From the NCBI GenBank assembly GCA_019416065.1, contig DXYB01000001.1, positions 1 through 64,000 of the forward strand: DNA of 64,000 nucleotides, given 5' to 3'. The translations under genes and the position numbers were made by a program. Every line of letters starts with the position of its first letter. Position 1 is the stretch's first letter. Under the pieces are notes generated by a model. It made no database searches and was not told the origin of the DNA. It worked only from the letters and a program-made list of their open reading frames with translations. The stretch is from Acidaminococcus sp. (GTDB taxonomy: Bacteria > Bacillota > Negativicutes > Acidaminococcales > Acidaminococcaceae). Positions 53,550 through 61,160 of this stretch are shown one piece after another.

Positions 53550-54518
53550 TTAGGAACCACTTTGGTTATTTTGATAAGATTGTTCGGCCCCCGGCGCCCA
53601 AGGTATCGTCTCTGTTCCCCTAAGGGCAGACTTAGTCAGTAAGGAAAACTGGGGCAAGGTGTTATGGATAGCTGCCGGATTTTCCAGTAGCTTGGCGACC
53701 AAAGCCGCAGCCCTTTCTTTAGGAAGGGCATCCGTTGCTACCAATACGCAGGGAATTTCCACAGTGGGCACCTCCACGGCAAGACCAGTGTAGGTTCCCG
53801 CTAGGATCTTTCCTCGACGGTACTGGAGATTTTCCTTAGTAAGTACGGCCATCTGTTCATCGGTTATTCCCAAAAATACCAGAGGAATTTGCGATGAAAG
53901 TTCTTTGAGCAGCGGTAAAGGAGCTGTTTCAGCTAGAAAAGCAGCATCCACAGTACCATTTCGCAAGGCCGTCACAGCATCATTTAAAGACAAATACTGG
54001 ACTTTGACATCGCTGAAGGTTAGCCCCGCCGTCATGAGTATATGCCTTGTTGTTACCTCAGTGCCACTACCAGCCGCCCCCACGGCAATAATTTTATCTT
54101 TTAACTGGGCCAGCGTCCTGATGCCGCTTCGCTGTGTGGTCACAATTTGTACAGGCTCCCAGCACAATACCCCTAATTGCTGCAAATTTTCCATTTTCCT
54201 AGTACGGAATGTACCATGTCCTGTACTTGCCTCATACGCCACATCTCCCTGTACAATACCAAGGTCCGCCCGTTTTTGCCGCATGAGTTCAATATTTGCC
54301 ACACTGCCGCCAGTCTCTAACGTATCCACTGTAAATCCCAAATTAGCACTATTCCATAATTGGCTAAGAACCGTTCCCGCTCCCAGGTAGGTCCCATTGG
54401 CAGGGCCTGTGGCGAGAACAAGTGACTGATTCTGTTTCGTCGCTTTATTTTTTCCTGCGCCGCATCCTGCCAAGAGAAATAAAAGCAGACCGCAAAGAAA
54501 CAAACACAGCTTCTTCAT
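53550..54518 (-). CDS. TAXI-family TRAP solute-binding lipoprotein
   Basis: A 322-residue exported binding protein. The signal peptide ends in FLLAGCGA, a lipobox. The mature protein starts LVLATGPANGTYLGAGTVLS and holds SVANIELMRQKRADLGIVQGDVAYEA and VGAAGSGTEVTTRHIL, the TAXI signature. The start at 54518 follows GAGGA by 8 bases and lies 4 bases past the preceding gene. No DctQM permease is near, so the partner is elsewhere or absent. The ligand is unknown (glutamate or related in studied cases). Confidence 0.9.
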   Translation of the reverse strand: MKKLCLFLCGLLLFLLAGCGAGKNKATKQNQSLVLATGPANGTYLGAGTVLSQLWNSANLGFTVDTLETGGSVANIELMRQKRADLGIVQGDVAYEASTGHGTFRTRKMENLQQLGVLCWEPVQIVTTQRSGIRTLAQLKDKIIAVGAAGSGTEVTTRHILMTAGLTFSDVKVQYLSLNDAVTALRNGTVDAAFLAETAPLPLLKELSSQIPLVFLGITDEQMAVLTKENLQYRRGKILAGTYTGLAVEVPTVEIPCVLVATDALPKERAAALVAKLLENPAAIHNTLPQFSLLTKSALRGTETIPWAPGAEQSYQNNQSGS

Positions 54519-54522
54519 GCGC

Positions 54523-55518
54523 TTAATCCTCATGTTCCCGAAGTTTTTTAAAGATATCCATTCCAAAGTCCTTGATGGTCACAATGGCACCAATCGCAAA
54601 GGGAATGTATTCACAGAAAAAGCGCCATAAAACCGCAACCACACCACCCACGCCAGGAGGTAGCAAAGAATTAAACAGCACCAAAAAGCCGCCTTCTGCT
54701 ACACCACTACCGCCAGGAGTAGGAGTAAAATACAACACCAGATTAATCAGACACATCCGCCCCATGACAACATACAAAGGCAAGTGAATCCCAAAGGCCC
54801 GGATAAATACTGGAACCACGGAATAAATAAACAGCAAACTGACACCGGACTCCACAAAAGCCCGCAAGACTTGGCAGGGATTTTCCCGCAAAAGGAACAT
54901 AGCCTGTTGAAAATCCCTGTATCCAAGAAAGATAGCCTGCTGCACCCGGGAAGAAAAACGCCGGCTAAAACGAGCCAGCCAGGTTTCAATCTTGCCGGAC
55001 ACCACCAAATGCCATAACAGCCAAGGTGCAAAAATAAAAAAACAGCACACCAAAACAATTACACTGGTAGGCATCCACCCTACCAGGTCAGGATCAAAGA
55101 AAAAAACTACAGGCACCATCAAAAATAAGAACAGGATACTCATAACCGTTCTCACAATGATAATCAGCGTGCTTTTTGCTACCGGTACACCGGCCCGTTT
55201 CATGAACATCAGCATAGCAATACCGCCACCGCCTTGTCCCGGTGTAAGTAGCGCCAGAAAATAGTTAGCAAAGACCGCATTGAACACATGCGTATAATCC
55301 ATCTTTTCCCCGGACAAGTGCGTCAGGGTAATCAGACGGGAGGCATCAAAAAAAAGACCGATGGAAAGCATGAAAAGCGCCAGCAGCGCATAATATACCT
55401 TAAAATTGGCCAAGTAACGGATTGCGCTAGGGTCAAAAGTAGAATACAAAACGCCGCCCGAGACCACGACTACGACTACAAATAATACGCATAACATGCG
55501 GAAAAGCTGCTTCTTCAT
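54523..55518 (-). CDS. Flippase-like membrane protein (AglD/MprF-type domain)
   Basis: A 331-residue protein with about eight helices and the lysylphosphatidylglycerol synthase TM region (UPF0104) layout: FANYFLALLTPGQGGGGIAMLMFMK near 85 and PTPGGSGVAEGGFLVLF near 275. Such proteins are thought to move lipids across the membrane; no synthase domain is attached. It is linked by 4 bases to the TAXI gene, an odd pair. The start at 55518 is the second ATG. Confidence 0.85.
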   Translation of the reverse strand: MKKQLFRMLCVLFVVVVVVSGGVLYSTFDPSAIRYLANFKVYYALLALFMLSIGLFFDASRLITLTHLSGEKMDYTHVFNAVFANYFLALLTPGQGGGGIAMLMFMKRAGVPVAKSTLIIIVRTVMSILFLFLMVPVVFFFDPDLVGWMPTSVIVLVCCFFIFAPWLLWHLVVSGKIETWLARFSRRFSSRVQQAIFLGYRDFQQAMFLLRENPCQVLRAFVESGVSLLFIYSVVPVFIRAFGIHLPLYVVMGRMCLINLVLYFTPTPGGSGVAEGGFLVLFNSLLPPGVGGVVAVLWRFFCEYIPFAIGAIVTIKDFGMDIFKKLREHED

Positions 55519-55633
55519 TGTTGCATTACCTGCCGAACCATAACTTGGGGACACACCCTTCCAAAATGTATTAGTCGTTACCCTTTATTATAGCATAGGG
55601 GAACTGGTGAAAAGAAAAAGATTTCGTAACTTC

Positions 55634-56557
55634 TTACAGGCTTTTGGTATTGGCAAAATGAAGTTTGACATAATTTTCTAGTGCTTCCTGTCCCTGCTCT
55701 TGGGCAATCCTTTTGGCTGCTGCGGTAGCTTGGGCGCCGCCTCCTTTAGGCAAAGAAAAGCCGGCCTTGGCAGAAAGTTCTTCCATAATAGCCACAAAGG
55801 TATCCCGTGCTAAGATGGAAGCAGCCGCTACTGCCATATCTCGCTCTCCCCCCGGTGTTTCATAGACATGAAGGTCAAGATGTCTTGTAATCAACTGTGT
55901 GCCTATAGAGCTATGCCTACTAAACTGATCCACGATCGCCCAATGACATGATGGTACCTTTTGCAACACTTCATCCAGCGCATGGACGTGACCGCTGGCA
56001 AGCAAATGATTTAGATTCATTTTTTGTGCCTGCAGCTGGGCATACCGTCGATTATAAAACGGTTCTTTCAGTGCTAGGACAGAAAAGCTCTTGGCACTTT
56101 GTCGGATCTCCTGAGCCAGTTCGTGGATTTTTTTGTCAGTCAGTGCTTTACTATCCATTACTCCGTCTTTCCAAAGTTTTTTCCCGGTTGCCATATCCAG
56201 GCAAACTGCTGCCACAACCAGTGGTCCGAAATAATCACCCTTACCACTTTCGTCACTGCCTGCCCATACCCCATCAAACCCGGTAGCCTGTTCTAAAAGA
56301 GAGATGCTTGTATGCCTGGTCTCCCTTTTATCAACTGCTGCTTGGCACTGGGTTAAAAAGGGAGAAGATTTTCCACCCCATACCAGTTTCAGGCCTTTTT
56401 TACCATGATACAAACATAACGTTACTTTTTCCCCGTTTCGGGTAAGTTGGAGTTTTTCCCCATAATTAATGACTGTACGCTGTATCGGCTCTTCTGTCAA
56501 GCGTTGTAGAATTTGCTGAAACCCAGACACGGTTTCTAAAAAATCACTGGGTGTCAC
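55634..56557 (-). CDS. rnhC: Ribonuclease HIII
   Basis: A 307-residue nuclease cutting RNA in RNA-DNA hybrids. An N-terminal TBP-like domain (residues 1-85) is followed by the catalytic domain with GSDESGKGDYFGPLVVAA and MDSKALTD; acids D, E and D of the active site are present. The start is GTG at 56557 with GGAGAGGAG upstream, overlapping the previous gene by 14 bases. Confidence 0.94.
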   Translation of the reverse strand: MTPSDFLETVSGFQQILQRLTEEPIQRTVINYGEKLQLTRNGEKVTLCLYHGKKGLKLVWGGKSSPFLTQCQAAVDKRETRHTSISLLEQATGFDGVWAGSDESGKGDYFGPLVVAAVCLDMATGKKLWKDGVMDSKALTDKKIHELAQEIRQSAKSFSVLALKEPFYNRRYAQLQAQKMNLNHLLASGHVHALDEVLQKVPSCHWAIVDQFSRHSSIGTQLITRHLDLHVYETPGGERDMAVAAASILARDTFVAIMEELSAKAGFSLPKGGGAQATAAAKRIAQEQGQEALENYVKLHFANTKSL

Positions 56558-57431
56558 GCAAAGGCTCCTCTCCAGGTGGTAATTCTGTCACACTTTCACC
56601 TTTTTCTGCTGGCCGTACGGTCAGACTCTTCACCGCTACATCAATATTTCTTACCGGCATGCTGGTCATGCCTTCTACTTTCAGTTTGATTTTGGTCTGC
56701 AAACTCTTTACGACTTCAAAAATTGGTGCACCAAAAAACAGTACGATTTCCAAATAAATGGTCATGCCTCGGCTAGTATCCGAAGGGCGGCGGACTTTGA
56801 TCGCCGCAATACGATCCACTTGCTTATTTTTACGTACCACAATTCGTACGATATCACTAACTACATAATCCGATACCGCAATCTTTCCATAATAGCTGAA
56901 AGCGGGCCGAACAATGGATTTTTCCTGTACGGGCTGGTGGTGCTTATTCCGCCCAAAAAGCCTATGAGGCAAATCCACCAGTACTCCTGATAGATGCGGT
57001 TTCAATTCAATCGTTGGTACCGGTACAACGTGTTTTCCTTCTTTAATCCGCATATCCCGGGCTTTTTTCATTTCCCGGGTAGAAGAAATATCCTGGATGT
57101 ACACGGTTTCCATAGGTTTAGGGAGGCCCAGCTTTTTACAAATCGTAAGAGCCATTTTTTCGGATGTTCCGATCACCAAGATGCGATGAATATCGCTCGC
57201 CTTTAGCGCTAGTTTTACTGCATTTTGATGATCTACATCCATAAAGATGGCCCGTTTTACTGCCTGCACTTTATTTTGTTCTGATTTGGCACTGGTGCCT
57301 GCCAGGATTTTGGTACCTTCAATCAAGAGGCCGTCATCAATGATCCCATCGCAGTCGTGCTCATGGGCCACGCCGATAGCACGGAAACTTTTCCCCGTCC
57401 CACTTGGCCCTACAAATGCCACTACTTCCAT
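56544..57431 (-). CDS. P-loop protein fused to an Asp23/Gls24 domain
   Basis: A 295-residue protein of unknown role. Residues 1-110 hold a nucleotide-binding loop, VAFVGPSGTGKS (8-15), with AIFMDVD and VIGTSEKM; residues about 178-278 look like an Asp23/Gls24 domain (YYGKIAVSDYVVSDIVRIVV, LFFGAPIFEVVKSLQTKIKLKVEGMTS cut to its pattern of alternating hydrophobics). Asp23 proteins are envelope-stress or membrane-associated scaffolds. It lies between a PHP phosphatase and RNase HIII. The mix of domains suggests an ATP-controlled assembly, which is inference. Confidence 0.78.
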   Translation of the reverse strand: MEVVAFVGPSGTGKSFRAIGVAHEHDCDGIIDDGLLIEGTKILAGTSAKSEQNKVQAVKRAIFMDVDHQNAVKLALKASDIHRILVIGTSEKMALTICKKLGLPKPMETVYIQDISSTREMKKARDMRIKEGKHVVPVPTIELKPHLSGVLVDLPHRLFGRNKHHQPVQEKSIVRPAFSYYGKIAVSDYVVSDIVRIVVRKNKQVDRIAAIKVRRPSDTSRGMTIYLEIVLFFGAPIFEVVKSLQTKIKLKVEGMTSMPVRNIDVAVKSLTVRPAEKGESVTELPPGEEPLRDTQ

Positions 57432-57437
57432 ACGTAC

Positions 57438-58277
57438 TCACTCCCAGCTTTTTGCTGTGATAATTCCTTTGACCGCTTCATACTCCACTTTAAATTCTCC
57501 CAAATGCTGCGGAAAGCGTCCTGGGTTGCCGTGAAGATCACTGCCACCACTGGACAGCAAGTGATGCCTTTGGGCTAGTGCAAGCCAGTCTACTTGTATA
57601 TATTTATCCTTCAGTACCGAAGGATGCCATACTTCCATTCCATCAAAAGGTATAGTTGATAGCAGTGTCTCTACCATGTCAGGAGCATTGATTTCTGCTG
57701 GATGCGCCAAAACTGCAATTCCCCCTGCCCCATGCAATAAAGACACCGCTTCTTTAGGAGATAATTTATTCTGCCGGCAATAGGCCGGTTTACCTGCTCC
57801 AATCAGGGCATCAAAGACTGCATTCACGGAAGGAAATAGACCTTTTTTCACCAGTACACGGGCAATGTGAGGACGCCCCAGGCTCTTGGATTCCCCCGCT
57901 TCTGTTTTCACTTCGGCAAGCGTGAGGGGATAGCCCATCTGGTTTATTTTCTCCACAATACTGTGAATCCGCCCTACCCGTCCAATGCGAGTCCAGGCAA
58001 GGGCCTGCCGCAAAGCTTGGTCATCCGGATTAAAATGATACCCTGTAATATGGACATCCTTTCCCAGGTAATCCGTATCAATCTCTACACCTTGCACCAA
58101 GGTTATAGGCAGGTGCTGCGCCTCAATAAGCTGCCTCACCACAGGATACGCCTGTACATTGTCGTGGTCAGTGATCGCCATAGCCTTTAGTGGCACCTTT
58201 GCTGCCTGCTCCACCAATTCTTCCGGCGTATAAATCCCATCAGAAAACGTCGTGTGTATATGTAAATCCGCCAGCAT
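57438..58277 (-). CDS. PHP-domain phosphoesterase
   Basis: A 279-residue metal-dependent hydrolase like the 3',5'-nucleoside bisphosphate phosphatase group. Metal ligands occur in DLHIHTTFSDG, AITDHDNV, GVEIDTD, AHPAE and GSDLHG, with an inserted region near 100-190 as in that group. AAGGAG lies upstream of the ATG. It is followed 6 bases later by the P-loop/Gls24 gene; a TATAAT box on the minus strand lies at 58321-58326. Confidence 0.87.
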   Translation of the reverse strand: MLADLHIHTTFSDGIYTPEELVEQAAKVPLKAMAITDHDNVQAYPVVRQLIEAQHLPITLVQGVEIDTDYLGKDVHITGYHFNPDDQALRQALAWTRIGRVGRIHSIVEKINQMGYPLTLAEVKTEAGESKSLGRPHIARVLVKKGLFPSVNAVFDALIGAGKPAYCRQNKLSPKEAVSLLHGAGGIAVLAHPAEINAPDMVETLLSTIPFDGMEVWHPSVLKDKYIQVDWLALAQRHHLLSSGGSDLHGNPGRFPQHLGEFKVEYEAVKGIITAKSWE

Positions 58278-58424
58278 ATAGGTCTCCTTGTCTTGCTGCC
58301 TGTATCATTCAATTAATTCTATTATAACAGGTTCTAGGAGGTTTTTCGATTAGTATTTACAGTTTGCTTGCACCTATGCATACAAGCATTGGTTTTTATG
58401 AGAGCAAGGTGCTTTTCACAGGTC

Positions 58425-58453
58425 TAGACAGAGGGGATTATTCATGGTATAAA
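58425..58453 (+). promoter_or_regulatory. Promoter of the VOC gene
   Basis: TAGACA (58425-58430), 17 bases, TATAAA (58448-58453) with a TG extension. Transcription would begin about 30 bases before the start. The stretch 58327-58424 shows no gene that I can support. Confidence 0.6.
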
Positions 58454-58489
58454 GTTTACAAACTACGGATTGCAGAAAGCGGGGAGAAT

Positions 58490-58870
58490 ATGAAAGTAGA
58501 ACGTTTGGATCATCTTGTCATCACGACGCAAAATTTACAAGCTTGTTTACATTTTTACAGGGATATCTTGGGGATGGAAGTGGTAGAGCAGGGCGGTCGC
58601 TATGCCTTATGTTTTGGAGAGCAAAAGTTTAATATCCACCAGAAAAAAGCAGAGTTTTTACCAGCTGCTGCCCACCCTACCTATGGCAGCCTTGACCTAT
58701 GCCTTGTGGTAGCAGAAAAATTAGCAGCTATCAAAAAAGAAGTAGAAGCAAAGGGATATCCCATAGAATTAGGGCCCGTGGTACGCCACGGAGCGCTGGG
58801 AGAAATGAAGAGCCTCTATGTAAGAGATCCCGACGGAAATCTGGTAGAATTATGCCACTACGGGAAATAA
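58490..58870 (+). CDS. VOC-family (glyoxalase-like) protein
   Basis: A 126-residue vicinal-oxygen-chelate protein made of paired beta-alpha-beta-beta-beta units: RLDHLVITTQNLQACLHFYRDILGMEVV and SLYVRDPDGNLVELCHY. His7 and Glu119 are likely metal ligands. The substrate is unknown; relatives include fosfomycin-type enzymes and lactoylglutathione lyases. GGGGAG precedes ATG at 58490; in-frame ATGs upstream (58364) lack a ribosome site. Confidence 0.88.
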   Translation: MKVERLDHLVITTQNLQACLHFYRDILGMEVVEQGGRYALCFGEQKFNIHQKKAEFLPAAAHPTYGSLDLCLVVAEKLAAIKKEVEAKGYPIELGPVVRHGALGEMKSLYVRDPDGNLVELCHYGK

Positions 58871-58899
58871 TTGGGTTTTCCGGTGATTTTTGCTATAAT
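58871..58899 (+). promoter_or_regulatory. Promoter of corA
   Basis: TTGGGT (58871-58876), 17 bases, TATAAT (58894-58899), directly after the VOC stop. Confidence 0.7.
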
Positions 58900-58928
58900 A
58901 AGGCATACGGATCATTGTAAGGGATGAG

Positions 58929-58960
58929 CCGTCCTTTGAACCTTCAAACAAAGGAGACGG
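58929..58960 (+). promoter_or_regulatory. Hairpin covering the corA ribosome site
   Basis: CCGTC-CTTTG (58929-58938) pairs with CAAAG-GAGACGG (58949-58960), an 11-bp stem with a two-base bulge. The AAAGGAG of the start region lies in the 3' arm, so folding could lower translation. No Mg-sensing M-box is recognisable. Confidence 0.45.
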
Positions 58961-58966
58961 AGACCC

Positions 58967-59878
58967 ATGTATTATTTGATTAAAAACCGCCTGACAGAAG
59001 TCCCCATGAATGAATGCTTTGGACAAAAGGACCAGTATGTGGCTGTCATCACTTCCCGGGAGTGGATGAAGAACAAGGAACTCTTCGACCTGGGAATTGA
59101 TTTGGAGCTAGAAGCTGTGGGGATACGCATTACCAAAGCAGAAGTGAACTACGACTCCTTGACGGGGACGTTTTACATTCCTAGCCGGCGGAATTTCAGC
59201 CAGGCCGATGTATTTGCTTTTGCCCTGGATGAAAAAGGGATTGTTTTTATCGACAACGAAAGCAAAGCTGGACATATTATCAAGAAAATCAGGCAGAAAC
59301 GTTGGCGTTTCCCTAGCCTGGAACGGTTTTTGTACGATTTTTTGGAGCAGATTATTGAGGGTGACCGGGAGCTTTTGGAGCATTACGAAAAAAAATTGGA
59401 TGACCTGGCCGCAGCGATTATCGCAGATAAATCCGCCGGACCGGACGATGGAATGGGAGAGCTGAGCAATGGCCTTCGCAAACTGCGGATTCATTACGAA
59501 CAGCTGCTGGATCTAGCCCAAGAACTGGAACAAAACGACAACCATTTTTTTAAACAAGATAATCTTCGGTATTTCCGTCTGTTTGCAAACCAAATTGAGC
59601 GGCTGCGGGACATGACGGTAGCCGTCAATGATCACATTCAACAGGTACGGGATATATACACAGCACATCTGGATATCAAACAGAACCGGATTATGACCAT
59701 CCTGACCATTGTGACCACAATTTTCATGCCGTTAACATTGATTGTAGGCTGGTATGGGATGAATTTCAAATATATGCCGGAACTGGATTCCCGCTGGGGC
59801 TATCCCGCAGTAATTTGTTTATGTCTTTCGATTCTGGTAGGGAGCCTGCTGATTCTTAAAAAGAAAAAATGGATGTAA
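58967..59878 (+). CDS. corA: CorA-family divalent cation channel
   Basis: A 303-residue pentameric Mg/Co/Ni channel subunit. A cytoplasmic funnel (residues 1-240) with a long stalk helix leads to two C-terminal membrane helices joined by the YGMNF loop, which forms the pore mouth. The end KKKKWM is basic. It is monocistronic, with promoter and RBS hairpin upstream. Which metal it carries is not fixed by sequence. Confidence 0.93.
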   Translation: MYYLIKNRLTEVPMNECFGQKDQYVAVITSREWMKNKELFDLGIDLELEAVGIRITKAEVNYDSLTGTFYIPSRRNFSQADVFAFALDEKGIVFIDNESKAGHIIKKIRQKRWRFPSLERFLYDFLEQIIEGDRELLEHYEKKLDDLAAAIIADKSAGPDDGMGELSNGLRKLRIHYEQLLDLAQELEQNDNHFFKQDNLRYFRLFANQIERLRDMTVAVNDHIQQVRDIYTAHLDIKQNRIMTILTIVTTIFMPLTLIVGWYGMNFKYMPELDSRWGYPAVICLCLSILVGSLLILKKKKWM

Positions 59879-60025
59879 GTTGCTATAGCGGCTCTTAGGG
59901 AAGTGAGGGCAATAAAGTACACTTTCTTATTTCACAGTAATCCGCGTTGTTTTGACAACACAATAATCTTGACAGACTGTGCTATAATAAAAAAGAAAAA
60001 TTAACTGTACTTTAGGAGGATTCAT

Positions 60026-60268
60026 ATGGAAAAGATTACTGCAGATTCCAGCATTATTGGAACGGTACAGATGCACCCTGAAATTATGGGCATTTTCATG
60101 CAATACGGACTAGGTTGCGTTGGTTGTATGGCTGCCAGCTTCGAAACGATCGGCCAGGGCGCTATGGCCCATGGCATTGACGTGGACAGCCTGTTGGCAG
60201 ACATCAATGACTGCATCGCTGCTACTGAAAGTGAAGATACTGAAGAAGTTCCGGCTGCTCAGGAATAA
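60026..60268 (+). CDS. DUF1858 protein
   Basis: An 80-residue cytosolic protein. Residues 1-62 are a DUF1858 domain (ITADSSIIGTVQMHPEIMGIFMQYGLGCVGC), with two cysteines at Cys-x-x-Cys that may bind metal or be redox-active, and the conserved MHPE...FMQYG pattern. The acidic tail is AATESEDTEEVPAAQE. AGGAGG lies upstream. A TGCTATAAT -10 box sits 45 bases before it. The role is unknown; relatives stand alone or fused to hybrid-cluster or sulphur-related proteins. Confidence 0.88.
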   Translation: MEKITADSSIIGTVQMHPEIMGIFMQYGLGCVGCMAASFETIGQGAMAHGIDVDSLLADINDCIAATESEDTEEVPAAQE

Positions 60269-60288
60269 ATCACTGTATCCCTTTTTAG

Positions 60289-60332
60289 AAATAAGTCCCC
60301 GTTCTCTAAGTACTGAGAACGGGGACTTATTT
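60289..60332. terminator. Long perfect hairpin after DUF1858 gene
   Basis: An 18-bp perfect stem (60289-60306 / 60315-60332, arm AAATAAGTCCCCGTTCTC) with an 8-base loop. It serves as the end of the DUF1858 transcript; read from the other side it could also stop carD. Confidence 0.8.
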
Positions 60333-60345
60333 CGTTAATCGAAAA

Positions 60346-60372
60346 CCGTAGCAGTATTACATACTACTACGG
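60346..60372 (-). terminator. Terminator of carD
   Basis: CCGTAGTAGTA / TACTGCTACGG type stem with one mismatch, then TTTTCG on the minus strand. It lies next to the 18-bp hairpin. Confidence 0.6.
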
Positions 60373-60429
60373 TCAGTTCTACCTTTTTGGTGTCATGATA
60401 CTTTCACATTGCGCTCTGATTGTTTGCTT

Positions 60430-60909
60430 TCACACAAATTGTTCCAGCCATTCTTCACTTTTTTTCTCATCCACATCTTTAACCAGCATGAATTCGCTCA
60501 ACAAAATATGTTTGGCCGTAGTTAAGAGCCGCCGTTCTCCGGCAGAAAGCCTTTTTTCTTGTTCCTGCACCGCTAGTGTCCGCACCACATCAGCCACCTC
60601 AAAAATATCTCCGGTCTTCATTTTATCTACGTACAGGTTATAGCGACGGTTCCAAGTGATTTGCTTCATTCTGTTTTCCGGGCGTGCTTTCAGGATTTCT
60701 TCCACCTTGGGCAGGGTCGTTTGTAGCACAACGGCGCGCAAGCCGATCTTTTCCGTATTTTTTACGGGGATCAAGACTTTCATATCACTGAGAAGCATAT
60801 CCAGTACCAGGTATTCTACGGCTTTTCCATTTACCTGTTTTTCCTCCCTATCCTGGATCACTGCTGCCCCGTGCATAGGGTACAGGACCTTATCGCCTAC
60901 GCCAAACAT
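60430..60909 (-). CDS. CarD/CdnL-family RNA polymerase-binding regulator
   Basis: A 159-residue transcription factor. The N-terminal Tudor-like domain (FGVGDKVLYPMHGAAVIQ) binds the RNA polymerase beta subunit, and the C-terminal helical domain (VADVVRTLAVQEQEKRLSAGERRLLTTAKHIL) binds near the upstream edge of the bubble. It stabilises open complexes in studied species. AGGAGGTAATAC-like site lies just upstream of ATG, and a strong promoter lies 105 bases before. Confidence 0.94.
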   Translation of the reverse strand: MFGVGDKVLYPMHGAAVIQDREEKQVNGKAVEYLVLDMLLSDMKVLIPVKNTEKIGLRAVVLQTTLPKVEEILKARPENRMKQITWNRRYNLYVDKMKTGDIFEVADVVRTLAVQEQEKRLSAGERRLLTTAKHILLSEFMLVKDVDEKKSEEWLEQFV

Positions 60910-61015
60910 TGTATTACCTCCCCCGTCCAGGATATTTATCTATACGAAAACTCGTATCCATTGAATGTCTATAAACATAGTTTAACACATTGAAAGGTGA
61001 TAGTCAAAATCTTTT

Positions 61016-61044
61016 ATATTACCATTTCATTCCACCAATGTCAA
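61016..61044 (-). promoter_or_regulatory. Promoter of carD
   Basis: Minus strand: TTGACA (61039-61044), 17 bases, TAATAT (61016-61021). The leader of about 100 bases includes a small hairpin ATACGA-GTTT-TCGTAT. Nothing else is visible between 60910 and 61101. Confidence 0.8.
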
Positions 61045-61102
61045 TAGGGTTCACAGAAAAAATATTGTTATTCTCTCTTTATAACAAACTTTTTTTACAT
61101 GT

Positions 61103-61128
61103 AAAAAGGAGCACTATTTTTGTGCTCC
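61103..61128 (-). terminator. Terminator of the M20 amidohydrolase gene
   Basis: GGAGCAC-AAAAATA-GTGCTCC then TTTTTAC on the minus strand, about 32 bases after the stop. Confidence 0.88.
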
Positions 61129-61160
61129 CTGTGTACGCTATATAAAAATAGAGCCAGCCC

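Noticed and set aside
58364..58489. Longer N-terminus for the VOC protein
   Set aside because: No ribosome site at the upstream ATG; the VOC domain begins at MKVERLDH after GGGGAG, and a promoter lies inside the extra stretch.
58880..58966. M-box magnesium riboswitch upstream of corA
   Set aside because: The leader is only about 65 bases, too short for an M-box; it holds only the RBS hairpin.
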